From positions 1 through 64,000 of the forward strand of contig NZ_LZHZ01000022.1 of the NCBI RefSeq assembly GCF_001667505.1: a stretch of DNA of 64,000 nucleotides, written 5' to 3'. Shown one piece after another: positions 38,696 to 47,420 of the stretch (position 1 is the first letter of the stretch; each line of letters begins with the position of its first letter). The position numbers were made by a program, and so were the translations under genes. The notes beneath the pieces were generated by a model. It was not told the origin of the DNA and made no database searches. It saw nothing but the letters and a program-made list of their open reading frames with translations. The stretch is from Mycobacterium sp. ACS1612. Its GTDB lineage: Bacteria; Actinomycetota; Actinomycetes; Mycobacteriales; Mycobacteriaceae.

Positions 38696-39222
38696 CGTCA
38701 CCGGAGACAACAACCACCACCACCACCACCACGACGACCACCACGACGTCGTCGCGGGCCGCCGAACCCACTACACCGGGGCGGCCGTCCAACGCGGCGG
38801 ACGGCGCGCTGTTCGACGCAATCGCCACCGAGCACGCGACGATCTACGGCTACGGGTTGGTGTCGGCGCATTCCACGCCCGACGTCAACGACCTGGTGTC
38901 CGACGCGATGGCTGAACACAGGGACCGCCGCGAGGCCGCCATCGCGATGCTGCAGGCCCGCTCGATCGACCCGCCGCTACCTGCCGCCGGCTACCAGCTG
39001 CCGACCGAGGTCGACAACCCCACTGCCGCCGCCAATCTCGCGGTCCGGATGGAAGAGGACGCCGCCGTCGCGTGGCGCGCCGTTGTCGAGCAGGCGACCG
39101 ACGAGAAGACCCGATCCTTCGGGGTGACCGCGCTGACGCAGTGCGCGGTGCGGGCCGCCCAGTGGAGCAAGGTGCTCGGCATCTCGCCGATCACCGTGGC
39201 GTTTCCAGGCGGCAGCGAGTAA
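38692..39222 (+). CDS. Ferritin-like DUF4439 protein, Rv2844-like
   Basis: 176 residues. After an unusual N-terminal run of 14 Thr, a ferritin-like helical domain of the DUF4439 family begins at about residue 35 (ALFDAIATEHATIYGYGLVSAH). It has Glu/His-containing helices (ATEHATIYG, AMAEHRDRREAAI, MEEDAAVAWRAVVEQA) that could bind metal. There is no signal peptide of its own. Coupled to the Tat lipoprotein by ATGA, as in the Rv2843-Rv2844 pair. The two probably act together, but the reaction is unknown. It converges with proS, stops one base apart. Confidence 0.82.
   Translation: MTSPETTTTTTTTTTTTTTSSRAAEPTTPGRPSNAADGALFDAIATEHATIYGYGLVSAHSTPDVNDLVSDAMAEHRDRREAAIAMLQARSIDPPLPAAGYQLPTEVDNPTAAANLAVRMEEDAAVAWRAVVEQATDEKTRSFGVTALTQCAVRAAQWSKVLGISPITVAFPGGSE
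38707..38748 (+). repeat. 14-codon threonine triplet repeat
   Basis: Fourteen consecutive ACN codons (ACA x2, ACC x6, ACG x2, ACC x2, ACG x2) near the start of the DUF4439 gene. Six ACC codons in a row make it a short tandem repeat that could slip in whole codons, changing the length of the Thr linker without breaking the frame. It is coding, not intergenic. Confidence 0.85.
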
Positions 39223-39223
39223 T

Positions 39224-40966
39224 TTACGACGCCAGCGCCGCCGAGATGTCGGCCGCCGCGCTGGCGACCGGGATCTGCTGCGTCTCGCCGGTGAACCGGT
39301 TGCGCAACTCCACGATGCCGTCGGCCCAGCCGCGACCCACCACGACGATCCACGGCACGCCGAGCAGTTCGGCGTCCTTGAACTTCACCCCCGGTGAGGC
39401 CTGCCGGTCGTCGAGCAGCACCTCGACGCCCAGCCCGTCCAACGCCTCGGCCAGTTCGACGGCGCCCGCCCGCGCGGCCTCGTCCTTGTTCGCGATCACC
39501 ACGTGCGCGCCGAACGGCGACACCGACGACGGCCACCGCAAGCCCAGCTCGTCGTGGTGCTGTTCGGCGATGACGGCCACCAGCCGCGACACCCCGATGC
39601 CGTAGGACCCCATGGTCAGCCGGACCGGCTTGCCGTCCTCGCCGAGCACGTCGACCTCGAACGCGTTCGTGTACTTGCGGCCGAGCTGGAAGATGTGGCC
39701 GATCTCGATGCCGCGGGCCGACACCAGCGGGCCCGCCCCGTCCGGTGAGGGGTCGCCGTCGCGCACCTCGGCCGCCTCGATGGTGCCGTCGGCGACGAAG
39801 TCGCGTCCGGCGACCAGGCCCACCACGTGCTTGCCGGGTTCGTCGGCGCCGGTGATCCACGACGTGCCGTCGGTCACCCGCGGGTCGACGAGATAGCGAA
39901 CTCCGTTGGCCAGCAACCCTTTCGGACCGATGTAACCCTTCGCCAGGAACGGATACTTCGGCCAGTCGGCATCCTCGAGCAGCGCGTACTCGGCGGGATC
40001 CAGCGCGGCCCCGAGCCGCTTCTCGTCGACCTCCCGATCGCCGGGCACCCCGACTGCGAGCAGCTCCCAGTCGCCGCCGGGTTGGCGCGTCTTGAGCACC
40101 ACGTTCTTCAGGGTGTCCGCGGCGGTCACCTCGCGGTCCAACGCGGAATTGGCCCAGTCCACGAGCGTGGCGATGGTCGGGGTGCCCGGGGTGTCGTACA
40201 CCTTCGCCTCGGGCTGGCGCTCGATCGGCAGCGGTTCGGGCACCGCGGTCACCACGGCTTCGACGTTGGCGGCGTAGCCCGATTCCAGGCACCGCACAAA
40301 CGTGTCCTCGCCGATCTCGCTCTCGGCGAGGAACTCCTCGGATGCGCTGCCGCCCATCGCCCCGGACACCGCGGAGACGATCACGTAGCGCACGCCCAGT
40401 TCGGCGAAGATCCGCTGGTATGCGTCCCGGTGCCGCTGATAGGCGGCCTCGAGACCGGCGTCGTCGACGTCGAAGGAATACGAATCCTTCATCAAGAACT
40501 CGCGGCCGCGCAGGATGCCCGCGCGCGGCCTGGCTTCGTCGCGGTACTTCGTCTGGATCTGGTACAGCAGCACCGGAAAATCCTTGTAGCTGCTGTACTC
40601 CCCCTTGACCGTCAGCGCGAACAACTCTTCGTGTGTCGGGCCGAGCAGGTAGTCGTTCTTGCGCCGGTCCTGAAGCCGGAACACGCCGTCTCCGTACTCG
40701 GTCCACCGGTTGGTGACTTCGTAGGGCCCCTTGGGCAGCAGCGCGGGGAACAAAATCTCCTGTCCGCCGATGGCGTTCATCTCGGCGCGCACGATGTTCT
40801 CGATCTTGCGCAGGACGCGCAGGCCGAGCGGCAGCCAGCTGTACAGCCCAGGACCGACCGGGCGGACGTAGCCGGCCCGGATCAGCAGCTTGTGGCTGGG
40901 CACCTCGGCGTCGGCGGGGTCGTCACGCAGGGTGCGCAGGAACAGCTCGGACATGCGGGTGATCAC
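39224..40966 (-). CDS. proS: Prolyl-tRNA synthetase
   Basis: 580-residue bacterial-type class II ProRS. Class II motifs are [19 protein letters not shown] (motif 1), [19 protein letters not shown] (motif 2) and [10 protein letters not shown] (motif 3). The editing (INS/YbaK) insertion covers about 230-390 and includes the segment [12 protein letters not shown]. The C-terminal anticodon-binding domain has [24 protein letters not shown] start at 40966, beginning [20 protein letters not shown] as in M. tuberculosis. Length and domain order are normal. Confidence 0.98.
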   Translation of the reverse strand: MITRMSELFLRTLRDDPADAEVPSHKLLIRAGYVRPVGPGLYSWLPLGLRVLRKIENIVRAEMNAIGGQEILFPALLPKGPYEVTNRWTEYGDGVFRLQDRRKNDYLLGPTHEELFALTVKGEYSSYKDFPVLLYQIQTKYRDEARPRAGILRGREFLMKDSYSFDVDDAGLEAAYQRHRDAYQRIFAELGVRYVIVSAVSGAMGGSASEEFLAESEIGEDTFVRCLESGYAANVEAVVTAVPEPLPIERQPEAKVYDTPGTPTIATLVDWANSALDREVTAADTLKNVVLKTRQPGGDWELLAVGVPGDREVDEKRLGAALDPAEYALLEDADWPKYPFLAKGYIGPKGLLANGVRYLVDPRVTDGTSWITGADEPGKHVVGLVAGRDFVADGTIEAAEVRDGDPSPDGAGPLVSARGIEIGHIFQLGRKYTNAFEVDVLGEDGKPVRLTMGSYGIGVSRLVAVIAEQHHDELGLRWPSSVSPFGAHVVIANKDEAARAGAVELAEALDGLGVEVLLDDRQASPGVKFKDAELLGVPWIVVVGRGWADGIVELRNRFTGETQQIPVASAAADISAALAS

Positions 40967-41009
40967 AGCCGATCACCTTACTGACCCCAGCGTTTCGGCA
41001 CATTCGGGT

Positions 41010-41324
41010 GTGGCATGGCCGCCCTGGGATTCTGCACCGATGGGCGACGTCGGCGAGCTCGGCGTGCGGTTGTCCGACCGCGTGCTGTCCCGAGGTGGTC
41101 TTCGTTGCTCTTCGGGAAATGCGCTGCTGATCACGCTCACCAGCTTCATGCGGCTCACGAACCATCGCGCTCATGTGCTCCTGGTGAGCGCAGTCACGGT
41201 CCTGCTCGGGTTGCTGTTGTATCTCGTGTCCGTGCTGGATCATCCGTTCGGCCCGATGGGCGTCACGGGGGAACCGTTCAGTCACGCCGTCACGGTGTTT
41301 GACCTGGTCGACCAGGAGTCGTGA
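41010..41324 (+). pseudogene. Decayed 3' fragment of a DUF4239 membrane-protein gene
   Basis: The C-terminal 45 or so codons read NHRAHVLLVSAVTVLLGLLL then YLVSVLDHPFGPMGVTGEPF, closely like the end of DUF4239 proteins, where a last membrane helix is followed by a LDRPF-type motif. The preceding part is split: VVRPRAVPRWSSLLFGK is in the frame starting at 41015, and ALLITLTSFMRLTN in the frame used by the C-terminus, so a frameshift lies near 41110-41120. No 5' half is present, because proS begins at 40966. I read this as a relic. It converges with the permease gene. Confidence 0.6.
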
Positions 41325-42299
41325 TCACCCTTGTGCTGCAACGGCTTTCGAGTTGCGCACGACGGCGGCGCCCGCCAGCGTCGCCACGACACCCGCGGTG
41401 ATCCACACTGCCAGCACGCCGATCGGCTGAGTGAGGCCGTTGGCGTCGAAGTACACGATGCGCCGGAGCGCCTCGGTGCCCGCGCCGTTGGGCAGCACAC
41501 CGCCGATCACCCGCCAGAACGGCGGCAGCACCGTCGGCGGGGATGCACCGCCCGCCGACGGGACACCGAGGATCACGAAGATCACCGCGGCCAGGCCGAT
41601 GCCGACGAGCCTGAACGGCGTCTGCAGCGCCAATGTCACAGCCGTGGCCGAAAGTGTCACCAGCACACCGATTCCAGCGACCGGCCAGAAGTGGCCGTCG
41701 ATCGCGCCGAGCACCGTGTCGGCGATCGCCGCGCCGCCGATCCCGGACGCCAGCGCGTAGCCGAGCGCCGCGCCCAGTCGCCAGGCCGCGCGCGGCGTGA
41801 CGCCGACCAGCACCGCGAACAGCCAGCCACCGACCACCCAGCCGATGACCAGATAGAAGCCGGCGAGACCGCCCGCGTCGCCCGGATCGAGTGGCACCGC
41901 GTCGTGCACCGACACCGTCCGGTCGTGGACTTTGGCTGCGGTGTCGAACAGGTCTTCCACCACCGACGCCACCGACGGTCCCGCGGCGGAGGCCACCACC
42001 GCGAAGTCGTGGGTGTCTGCGGCGCTGACCACATACACCCCCGCGGCCTCGCCTGCGCGCAGCGACGCGAGCGCGACCCGCACGTCGTCCGAGGCGCTGG
42101 CCAGCAGCGGCTGTCCCGGTATCGCGTTCAACTGGTCGGCGACCTGGCGGCTCACGTCCTGCGCCGCGACCACGATCACCGGAATCCGGTGCGGCTGTGG
42201 CGCGTGCAGCGCACCGATGCAGGACAAGATCAACGCCAACTGCAGCACTAGCACCCCGAGGCCGAGCAGAACTGCGCGCCGCGCCGTCCCGTCAGTCAC
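41325..42299 (-). CDS. ABC-2/YhgE-Pip-like membrane permease
   Basis: 324 residues with one N-terminal helix (VLLGLGVLVLQLALILSC), an outer domain of about 120 residues, then five helices (for example FYLVIGWVVGGWLFAVLVGV and VIFVILGVPSAGG). This topology and the conserved P-P-T-V-L-P-P-F-W segment before the last helix fit DUF3533/ABC-2-type permeases. No ATPase gene is adjacent. The GTG at 42299 overlaps the end of the VOC gene by eight bases, so it is last in an operon with that gene and the MFS exporter. The substrate is unknown. Confidence 0.72.
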   Translation of the reverse strand: MTDGTARRAVLLGLGVLVLQLALILSCIGALHAPQPHRIPVIVVAAQDVSRQVADQLNAIPGQPLLASASDDVRVALASLRAGEAAGVYVVSAADTHDFAVVASAAGPSVASVVEDLFDTAAKVHDRTVSVHDAVPLDPGDAGGLAGFYLVIGWVVGGWLFAVLVGVTPRAAWRLGAALGYALASGIGGAAIADTVLGAIDGHFWPVAGIGVLVTLSATAVTLALQTPFRLVGIGLAAVIFVILGVPSAGGASPPTVLPPFWRVIGGVLPNGAGTEALRRIVYFDANGLTQPIGVLAVWITAGVVATLAGAAVVRNSKAVAAQG

Positions 42300-42966
42300 G
42301 TCCCTGCCAGGTGCAGATGCATGCTTCGTTGCCTTCGGGATCGGCCAGCACCCAGAACGCGGGCGCCGCCTCGTCGGAGAGCAACCTGCCGCCCGCGGCG
42401 ATCGCCGCGTCGATGCGTGCCTCGGCCGCACGGTGCGGGACGTCGACGTCGAGGTGGATCCGATTGCGTTGCGGCCGTGGCGAATCCATCTGCTGGAACC
42501 AGATGACCGGTGCCCGGCCAGCGGGATCGATCAACGCCGCGTTCAGTTCGGAACCGGGTTCGTCGACGTAGCCGGTGACCGCCTTCCAGAACGGTCGCAC
42601 CCGTTCGATGTCCAGCGCGTCGATCGCGATCTCGAGCGCCTGCACGGCGCCGGGCATTGGCTGCCATCCACGCGAGGCCAGGGCCGCCGACACCTCGCGG
42701 GCCAACCGGATATCGCGACCGGTGACCCGGCAGTCGTCGCTGGACTGCAACCGCAGCACGGCGCGGTCCGCGCGGATGTCGACGCTCAGATGCGTCTGGC
42801 CGTCGGCGCCTGTCGTCGAAACCGCAAGTGCGGCAATCTCGCTGGCCTCGGCGAGCGTTGACGCGGTCACCTCGGTGTACAGCGCGCCGAGAATCAGGCA
42901 CCAGCCTGTCGGGTCGACGGCGTCGGAGATCTGCTGCCGTGTCGGTCGTGCGTCGTCGTCGCTCAC
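42292..42966 (-). CDS. Pterin-carbinolamine-dehydratase-like and VOC/glyoxalase fusion
   Basis: 224 residues. Residues 1-105 resemble pterin-4a-carbinolamine dehydratase (RQQISDAVDPTGWCLILGAL, then THLSVDIRADRAVLRLQSS). The usual catalytic His pair is reduced to a single His (TH), so dehydratase activity is doubtful. Residues 110-224 form a VOC/glyoxalase-like domain (IDALDIERVRPFWKAVTGY, RNRIHLDVDVPHR, FWVLADPEGNEACICTW) carrying metal-site-like His and Glu. GTG 42966 overlaps the MFS stop as GTGA. It may bind or modify a small molecule handled by the adjacent exporter; that is inference. Confidence 0.75.
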   Translation of the reverse strand: MSDDDARPTRQQISDAVDPTGWCLILGALYTEVTASTLAEASEIAALAVSTTGADGQTHLSVDIRADRAVLRLQSSDDCRVTGRDIRLAREVSAALASRGWQPMPGAVQALEIAIDALDIERVRPFWKAVTGYVDEPGSELNAALIDPAGRAPVIWFQQMDSPRPQRNRIHLDVDVPHRAAEARIDAAIAAGGRLLSDEAAPAFWVLADPEGNEACICTWQGRD

Positions 42967-44456
42967 AACTCGCCGGCCTCCACCGCGTCGCGGGTGTGTT
43001 GCGCGGTGGCGATCTGGCGGGCGGAGAAGCCGATCCAGAATGCGGCCACACCGACGATCACCGCGATGCCCGCAACCCACAGCAGCGAATAGGTGTAGCC
43101 GTGGCCCAGCGCGTCCAACTGAGCGGGCGTCATGTCCTTGACCGGTCCGGTGGTGCCGCCCAACCACAGCGTGCGCGACGTCTGCACGGCCTGGATCACC
43201 ACCAACACCAATGGGCCGCCGAGGTTCTGCACCATGAGCGTGATCGACGACACCGGGCCGATCTCCCGCGGACCAACCTCCGCCACCGCGCACAGCGGCA
43301 GGATCACCGCGATCATCCCGATGCCGAATCCGCCGACGACGATCGGGGCGAACAAGTCGGGGAAATACGGGATGCTGCGGTCGAGCGTCGAACCGTAGAG
43401 CATGGCGGCGAGCACGAACACGCCGCCGCCGATGATCAGCCAGCGCGGCGCGATCCGCGGCGCCAGGCGGGCCGCCACCGCGCTGCCGATGCCGAACGCG
43501 ATCGCGAACGGGATGAAGCCGACGCCGGCCTTCAACGCCGAATAGCCGAGCACGTCCTGCACCAGTAGGCCGATCATCACGGTCAGCGTCAGCAGGACCC
43601 CGCCGGCCAGGAACAGCGACACGAACGTCATCACCCGGTTGCGGTTGTCGAACACCGAGAACGGCACGATCGGATGCTCGGCGGTGCGTTCGACGATCAG
43701 GAACGCGATGAAGAACGCCGCCGACGCGACGCCCGCGCCGATCACCCACGGGTCGACCCATGCGCGCGGCGGGCCCTGCGTGAAGACGAACACCGCCGAC
43801 GTGCAGCCCAGGGTGGCCAGCAGAGCGCCGGTGACGTCGAGCTTGAGTCGTTCGTGATGCGTCTCGCCCAGTCGCCGCACCGCGATGGTGATGATCGCGA
43901 TGCCGATCGGCACGTTGATCAGAAACGCCAAACGCCATGAAATCACCGTGAGCGCGCCGCCGAGCACCAGGCCGAGCACCGAACCGATGCCCTGCATCGC
44001 CGCCGACACCGCGAGCGCTTTGTTGCGGGCCTGGCCGACGGCGTAGGTGGTGGCGATCAGGGCCAGGCCGGTCGGGGCGGCCACCGCGGCGCCTGCGCCC
44101 TGCACCGCGCGGGCCACGATCAGCGTGACGGGTTCGGTGGCCAGCCCGCACATCAGCGACGCGATGGTGAACACGCCGACGCCGGACAGGAAAGCCCGCT
44201 TGTGCCCGATCGCGTCGCCGACCCGCCCGCCGAGCAGCAACAACCCGCCGAACGTCAGCACGTAGCTGGTGATGACCCAACTCTTGGCGGCGTCGGAGAG
44301 ATCCAACTCCGCCTGCATCCGCGGCAGCGCGACGATGACGATGGTGCCGTCGAGCGTCGACATGAGTTGCATGCCGGTGATCGCGATGATCGCGATGCCC
44401 AGCACCGAGGAGGACAGGGGCGCCGTGGAGCGCTCAGTTGACTCCCCGGCAGACAT
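42963..44456 (-). CDS. EfpA-type DHA2 MFS exporter (tandem paralogue)
   Basis: 497 residues, about 14 membrane helices. It closely parallels the upstream efpA: GMQLMSTLDGTIVIVALPRM, SWVITSYVLTFGGLLLLGGR, LGYSALKAGVGFIPF, GPVSSITLMVQNLGGPLVL and TLWLGGTTGPVKDMTPAQL all have near-identical counterparts there. The N-terminal cytoplasmic tail is shorter than in EfpA. It is probably a second drug or lipid exporter from a tandem duplication. ATG 44456, 57 bases after efpA ends. Translation is coupled to the dehydratase/VOC gene. Confidence 0.88.
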   Translation of the reverse strand: MSAGESTERSTAPLSSSVLGIAIIAITGMQLMSTLDGTIVIVALPRMQAELDLSDAAKSWVITSYVLTFGGLLLLGGRVGDAIGHKRAFLSGVGVFTIASLMCGLATEPVTLIVARAVQGAGAAVAAPTGLALIATTYAVGQARNKALAVSAAMQGIGSVLGLVLGGALTVISWRLAFLINVPIGIAIITIAVRRLGETHHERLKLDVTGALLATLGCTSAVFVFTQGPPRAWVDPWVIGAGVASAAFFIAFLIVERTAEHPIVPFSVFDNRNRVMTFVSLFLAGGVLLTLTVMIGLLVQDVLGYSALKAGVGFIPFAIAFGIGSAVAARLAPRIAPRWLIIGGGVFVLAAMLYGSTLDRSIPYFPDLFAPIVVGGFGIGMIAVILPLCAVAEVGPREIGPVSSITLMVQNLGGPLVLVVIQAVQTSRTLWLGGTTGPVKDMTPAQLDALGHGYTYSLLWVAGIAVIVGVAAFWIGFSARQIATAQHTRDAVEAGEL

Positions 44457-44513
44457 GGCTTGCCAGCCTACCGAGGATCAAATCGATAGAGCTCGCTCAG
44501 GCTTGATGTCGAG

Positions 44514-46094
44514 CTAGAGCTCTCCGCTGTCGATCGCGTCCTTGACTTCCTGCGCGTGCGCCACCTGCTCGGAGGTGTAGCCGATGAACAGCGCCACCGC
44601 GCCGACGATCACCGCGACCGCGGCCACCCACAGCAGCCCGTAGGTGTAGCCCTGATCCAGGGCGTGCAGTTGCGCGCTGTCCATGTTCTTCACCGGCCCG
44701 GTGGTGCCGCCGAGGTACAGCGTGCGCGACGTGATGACCGCCTGGATCACCGCCAGCACGACCGGCCCGCCGAGGTTCTGCAGCATCAACGCGATCGCCG
44801 ACACCGGCCCGATCTGGTCGAAGCCCACCCCGGCGATGGCCGAAACGGTCAACGGGACGACGATCATGCCGATGCCGAAGCCACCGACCACGATGGGCAC
44901 CACCAGGTTCGGGAAGTACGGGATGCCGCCGTTGAGCGTCGAGCCGTAGATCATCGCGCCCAGCACCAGCACGCCGCCCGCGATCACCAGCACCCGCGGC
45001 GGGAACAGCGACACCAGATGCGACGACAGGCCGAGGCCGACGCCGAGTGCGACCACGAACGGGATGAACCCGACGCCCGCGCGTAACGCGCTGTAGCCCA
45101 TGATGTCCTGCACGTACAGGCCGATCAGCACGGTCAGCGTGAACATCACGCCGCCTGCGAGGAAGACGGCGGCGAACGTGGCAACCCGGTTGCGCTCCTT
45201 GAACAGTTCGAAAGGCACGACCGGGTTTTCGGCGGACCGCTCGACGTAGAGGAACGCGATGAAGAAGGTCAGCGCGGCGAGTCCGGAGCCCACCGTCAAC
45301 GGCTTGAGCCAGCCGTGTTCGGGGCCCATCGAGAAGCCGAACACCGCGAACGTGCACGCCAGCGTCGCCAGGATGGCGCCTGCGGCGTCGAGCTTGAGCC
45401 GTTCCCGGTGCGTCTCGCGAAGCGTGGTGCGGGCCAACTGGATCATCAGCAGGCCGATCGGGATGTTGATCAGGAACGCCCACCGCCAGGACACCTCGGT
45501 CAGCGCACCGCCGACGATCAGGCCCATCACCGAGCCGACCCCGGTCATCGCGGCGAAGATCGCGGTGGCGGCGTTGCGCGCGGGCCCCTTCGGGAACGTG
45601 GTCGCGATCAGTGCCAGCGCCGTGGGCGAAGCGATCGCCGCGCCGACCCCCTGCAGCAGTCGGGCGGTGACCAGGGTGGCCTCGTTCCACGCCAGTCCAC
45701 ACAGTATGGAGGCGATGGTGAACAGCGCGACGCCTGCGATGAACGTGCGCTTGCGGCCGATGGTGTCGCCGAGCCTGCCGCCGAGCAGCATCAGCCCGCC
45801 GAAGGTCAGCACGTAGGCGGTGATCACCCAGCTGCGACCGGCGTCGGACAGGCTCAGCTCGTCCTGAATCTTAGGAAGCGCGACGATGGCAACGGTGCTG
45901 TCCATGGTGGCGAGCAGCTGCATGCCACCGATCGCGATCACCGCGGCGACGAACCGCCGCGAGGGTAGCCAAGCTAGTGACCTGCCTGTTTGCTCGAGCC
46001 CAGAGTGGTCCACGTTTATCGGAAGCCCCCTGTTAGCCCCACCTTCGGCATCACGACGGATGGCAGCTCGCTCTGCGTCATTGAGAGCCGTCAT
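44514..46094 (-). CDS. efpA: MFS efflux pump EfpA
   Basis: 526-residue DHA2 exporter. The start MTALNDAERA, the core LLATMDSTVAIVALPKIQDE and SLSDAGRSWVITAYVLTFGG, and the C-terminus GYTSEQVAHAQEVKDAI are nearly the same as in M. tuberculosis EfpA (Rv2846c). Motif C-like and A-like (GRLGDTIGRKRTF) segments are intact. EfpA is an essential or drug-induced pump implicated in lipid transport and isoniazid response. It lies between proS and cysG as in M. tuberculosis. An inverted repeat and a possible leaderless -10 lie just upstream. Confidence 0.96.
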   Translation of the reverse strand: MTALNDAERAAIRRDAEGGANRGLPINVDHSGLEQTGRSLAWLPSRRFVAAVIAIGGMQLLATMDSTVAIVALPKIQDELSLSDAGRSWVITAYVLTFGGLMLLGGRLGDTIGRKRTFIAGVALFTIASILCGLAWNEATLVTARLLQGVGAAIASPTALALIATTFPKGPARNAATAIFAAMTGVGSVMGLIVGGALTEVSWRWAFLINIPIGLLMIQLARTTLRETHRERLKLDAAGAILATLACTFAVFGFSMGPEHGWLKPLTVGSGLAALTFFIAFLYVERSAENPVVPFELFKERNRVATFAAVFLAGGVMFTLTVLIGLYVQDIMGYSALRAGVGFIPFVVALGVGLGLSSHLVSLFPPRVLVIAGGVLVLGAMIYGSTLNGGIPYFPNLVVPIVVGGFGIGMIVVPLTVSAIAGVGFDQIGPVSAIALMLQNLGGPVVLAVIQAVITSRTLYLGGTTGPVKNMDSAQLHALDQGYTYGLLWVAAVAVIVGAVALFIGYTSEQVAHAQEVKDAIDSGEL

Positions 46095-46100
46095 AGGTGG

Positions 46101-46114
46101 TTACCTTACAGTAA
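46101..46114. promoter_or_regulatory. Inverted repeat and -10-like element before efpA
   Basis: TTAC and GTAA flank CTTACA, six bases before the efpA ATG at 46094, inside an AT-rich 33-base gap between cysG and efpA. On the minus strand TAAGGT (46108-46103) matches TANNNT and ends eight bases before the ATG, suiting a leaderless transcript. The repeat could be an operator for a dimeric regulator. Its short arms make this tentative. Confidence 0.35.
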
Positions 46115-46127
46115 TCTTAAGAATCCT

Positions 46128-47327
46128 TTATCCGGCGAAGGCCGCGACGGAGCCGATCACGATGATCGCCGGGGGCCTGATGCCCTCTTCGCGGATCCGC
46201 TCCGAGGCGTCGGAAAGCGTCGCACGCAAAGTTCGCTGAGCGGACGTCGTCCCGTGCTGCACCACGAGCACCGGCGTATCCGCAGGTCGACCGCCTTCCA
46301 ACAACGCCTTGGCGAACAACTCGATGCGCTCGACGGCCATCAGCAACACGATCGTCCCCGACAGCGCGGCCAGCGCATTCCAATTCACTAACGATTCGGG
46401 GTGGTCGGGCGCAACGTGGCCGCTGACCACCACGAATTCATGCGTGACGTGCCTATGTGTGACCGGAACACCCGCCAGCGCGGGAACCGCTATGGCGCTC
46501 GTCACACCCGGCACGACGCTGACCGGAATCCCGGCTTCCGCGCACGCGATCACCTCCTCGTAGCCGCGTGCGAACACGAACGGGTCACCGCCCTTGAGTC
46601 GGACGACGAACTTGCCCTGTTTGGCCCGTTCGATCATCACCTCGTTGATCGCGTCCTGCGCCATCGCCCGGCCGTACGGGATCTTCGCGGCGTCGATGAC
46701 CTCGACCTGCGGCGGCAGTTCGGCCAGCAGTTCCTGCGGGGCAAGCCGGTCGGCGACGACGACGTCCGCGTGCGCCAGCAGGCGCCTGCCCCGCACGGTG
46801 ATCAACTCCGGGTCGCCAGGTCCGCCGCCGACCAGCGCGACACCGCCCTGTACTGCGCCTGGCGCGTCGGCCGTGATGACTCCTTGTTGCAGCGCCTCGT
46901 GGATGGCCGACCGGATGGCCGCCGAGCGGCGGTGCTCACCGCCGGCCAGCACCCCGACCGACAGACCCTCGTAATCGAATGAGGCGGGTGTGACGGCAGT
47001 GCCCTCACGGGCGATGTCGGCGCGCACGCAGAAGATGTGCCTGCGGTCGGCCTCGGCGACAACGGCGGCGTTGACGGCCGGATCGTCGGTGGCCGCGATC
47101 ACATACCAGGCGTCGTCGAGGTCGCCGTCGCGAAACTCCCGCAGCGTCAACGTGATTCCGGGCATACCCTCGACGGCCGGGGTGGCGCTGCGGGTGATGA
47201 CGTGCACGTCGGCACCGTTGGCGATCAGCAGCGGCAGGCGGCGCTGGGCCACCGTGCCACCCCCGACGACCACGACCTTCTTGCCGGCCAGGCGCAGGCC
47301 GACGAGGTAGGCGTTGTCCGAGGTCAT
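46128..47327 (-). CDS. cysG: Siroheme synthase CysG-type (precorrin-2 dehydrogenase + uroporphyrinogen-III methyltransferase)
   Basis: 399 residues. The N-terminal NAD-dependent precorrin-2 dehydrogenase/ferrochelatase domain has GKKVVVVGGGTVAQRRLPLL and the C-terminal SUMT methyltransferase domain has LVGGGPGDPELITVRGRRLL, VRLKGGDPFVFARGYEE and VPGVTSAIAVPALAGVPVTH. It supplies siroheme and precorrin-2 for the corrin branch. I prefer the ATG at 47327 (MTSDNAYLVGLRL), which matches the M. tuberculosis start; a GTG at 47342 is also possible. It is downstream of cobB on the same strand. Confidence 0.95.
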   Translation of the reverse strand: MTSDNAYLVGLRLAGKKVVVVGGGTVAQRRLPLLIANGADVHVITRSATPAVEGMPGITLTLREFRDGDLDDAWYVIAATDDPAVNAAVVAEADRRHIFCVRADIAREGTAVTPASFDYEGLSVGVLAGGEHRRSAAIRSAIHEALQQGVITADAPGAVQGGVALVGGGPGDPELITVRGRRLLAHADVVVADRLAPQELLAELPPQVEVIDAAKIPYGRAMAQDAINEVMIERAKQGKFVVRLKGGDPFVFARGYEEVIACAEAGIPVSVVPGVTSAIAVPALAGVPVTHRHVTHEFVVVSGHVAPDHPESLVNWNALAALSGTIVLLMAVERIELFAKALLEGGRPADTPVLVVQHGTTSAQRTLRATLSDASERIREEGIRPPAIIVIGSVAAFAG

Positions 47328-47364
47328 TTCCGCGGAACTCACCCGGCGAGCTTAGAGGTTGCCG

Positions 47365-47420
47365 CCGCGGGAGCTAAAGCGCGGCTCAGCCGCGGGAGCT
47401 AAAGCGCGGCTCAGCCGCGG
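47365..47420. repeat. 25-base direct repeat at the cobB 3' end
   Basis: The 25-base unit (CCGCGGGAGCTAAAGCGCGG plus CTCAG) occurs twice in tandem at 47365-47389 and 47390-47414, followed by its first six bases again. Each unit junction contains the palindrome GCGGCTCAGCCGC, a potential hairpin. The cobB stop (47386-47388) lies inside the repeat. Because 25 is not a multiple of three, the second copy is out of frame with the first. The repeat may act as a terminator between cobB and cysG. Confidence 0.8.

Noticed and set aside
40890..41009. Upstream extension of the 144-codon frame as an intact small membrane protein
   Set aside because: Its first 30 codons lie antisense inside proS and the middle lacks protein character. 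Only the DUF4239-like end is meaningful, so I call it a relic.
42292..44280. 662-codon open frame covering the VOC gene and part of the MFS
   Set aside because: Only its last 224 codons read as a protein, and they have their own GTG start overlapping the MFS stop. The rest is a frame-shifted shadow of the exporter.
44497..45702. 401-codon open frame inside efpA
   Set aside because: A shadow frame of efpA in high-GC sequence, full of Arg/Gly/Asp runs with no membrane helices.
47365..47420. CRISPR array
   Set aside because: The 25-base units are directly adjacent with no spacers, and there are no cas genes. It is a tandem repeat.
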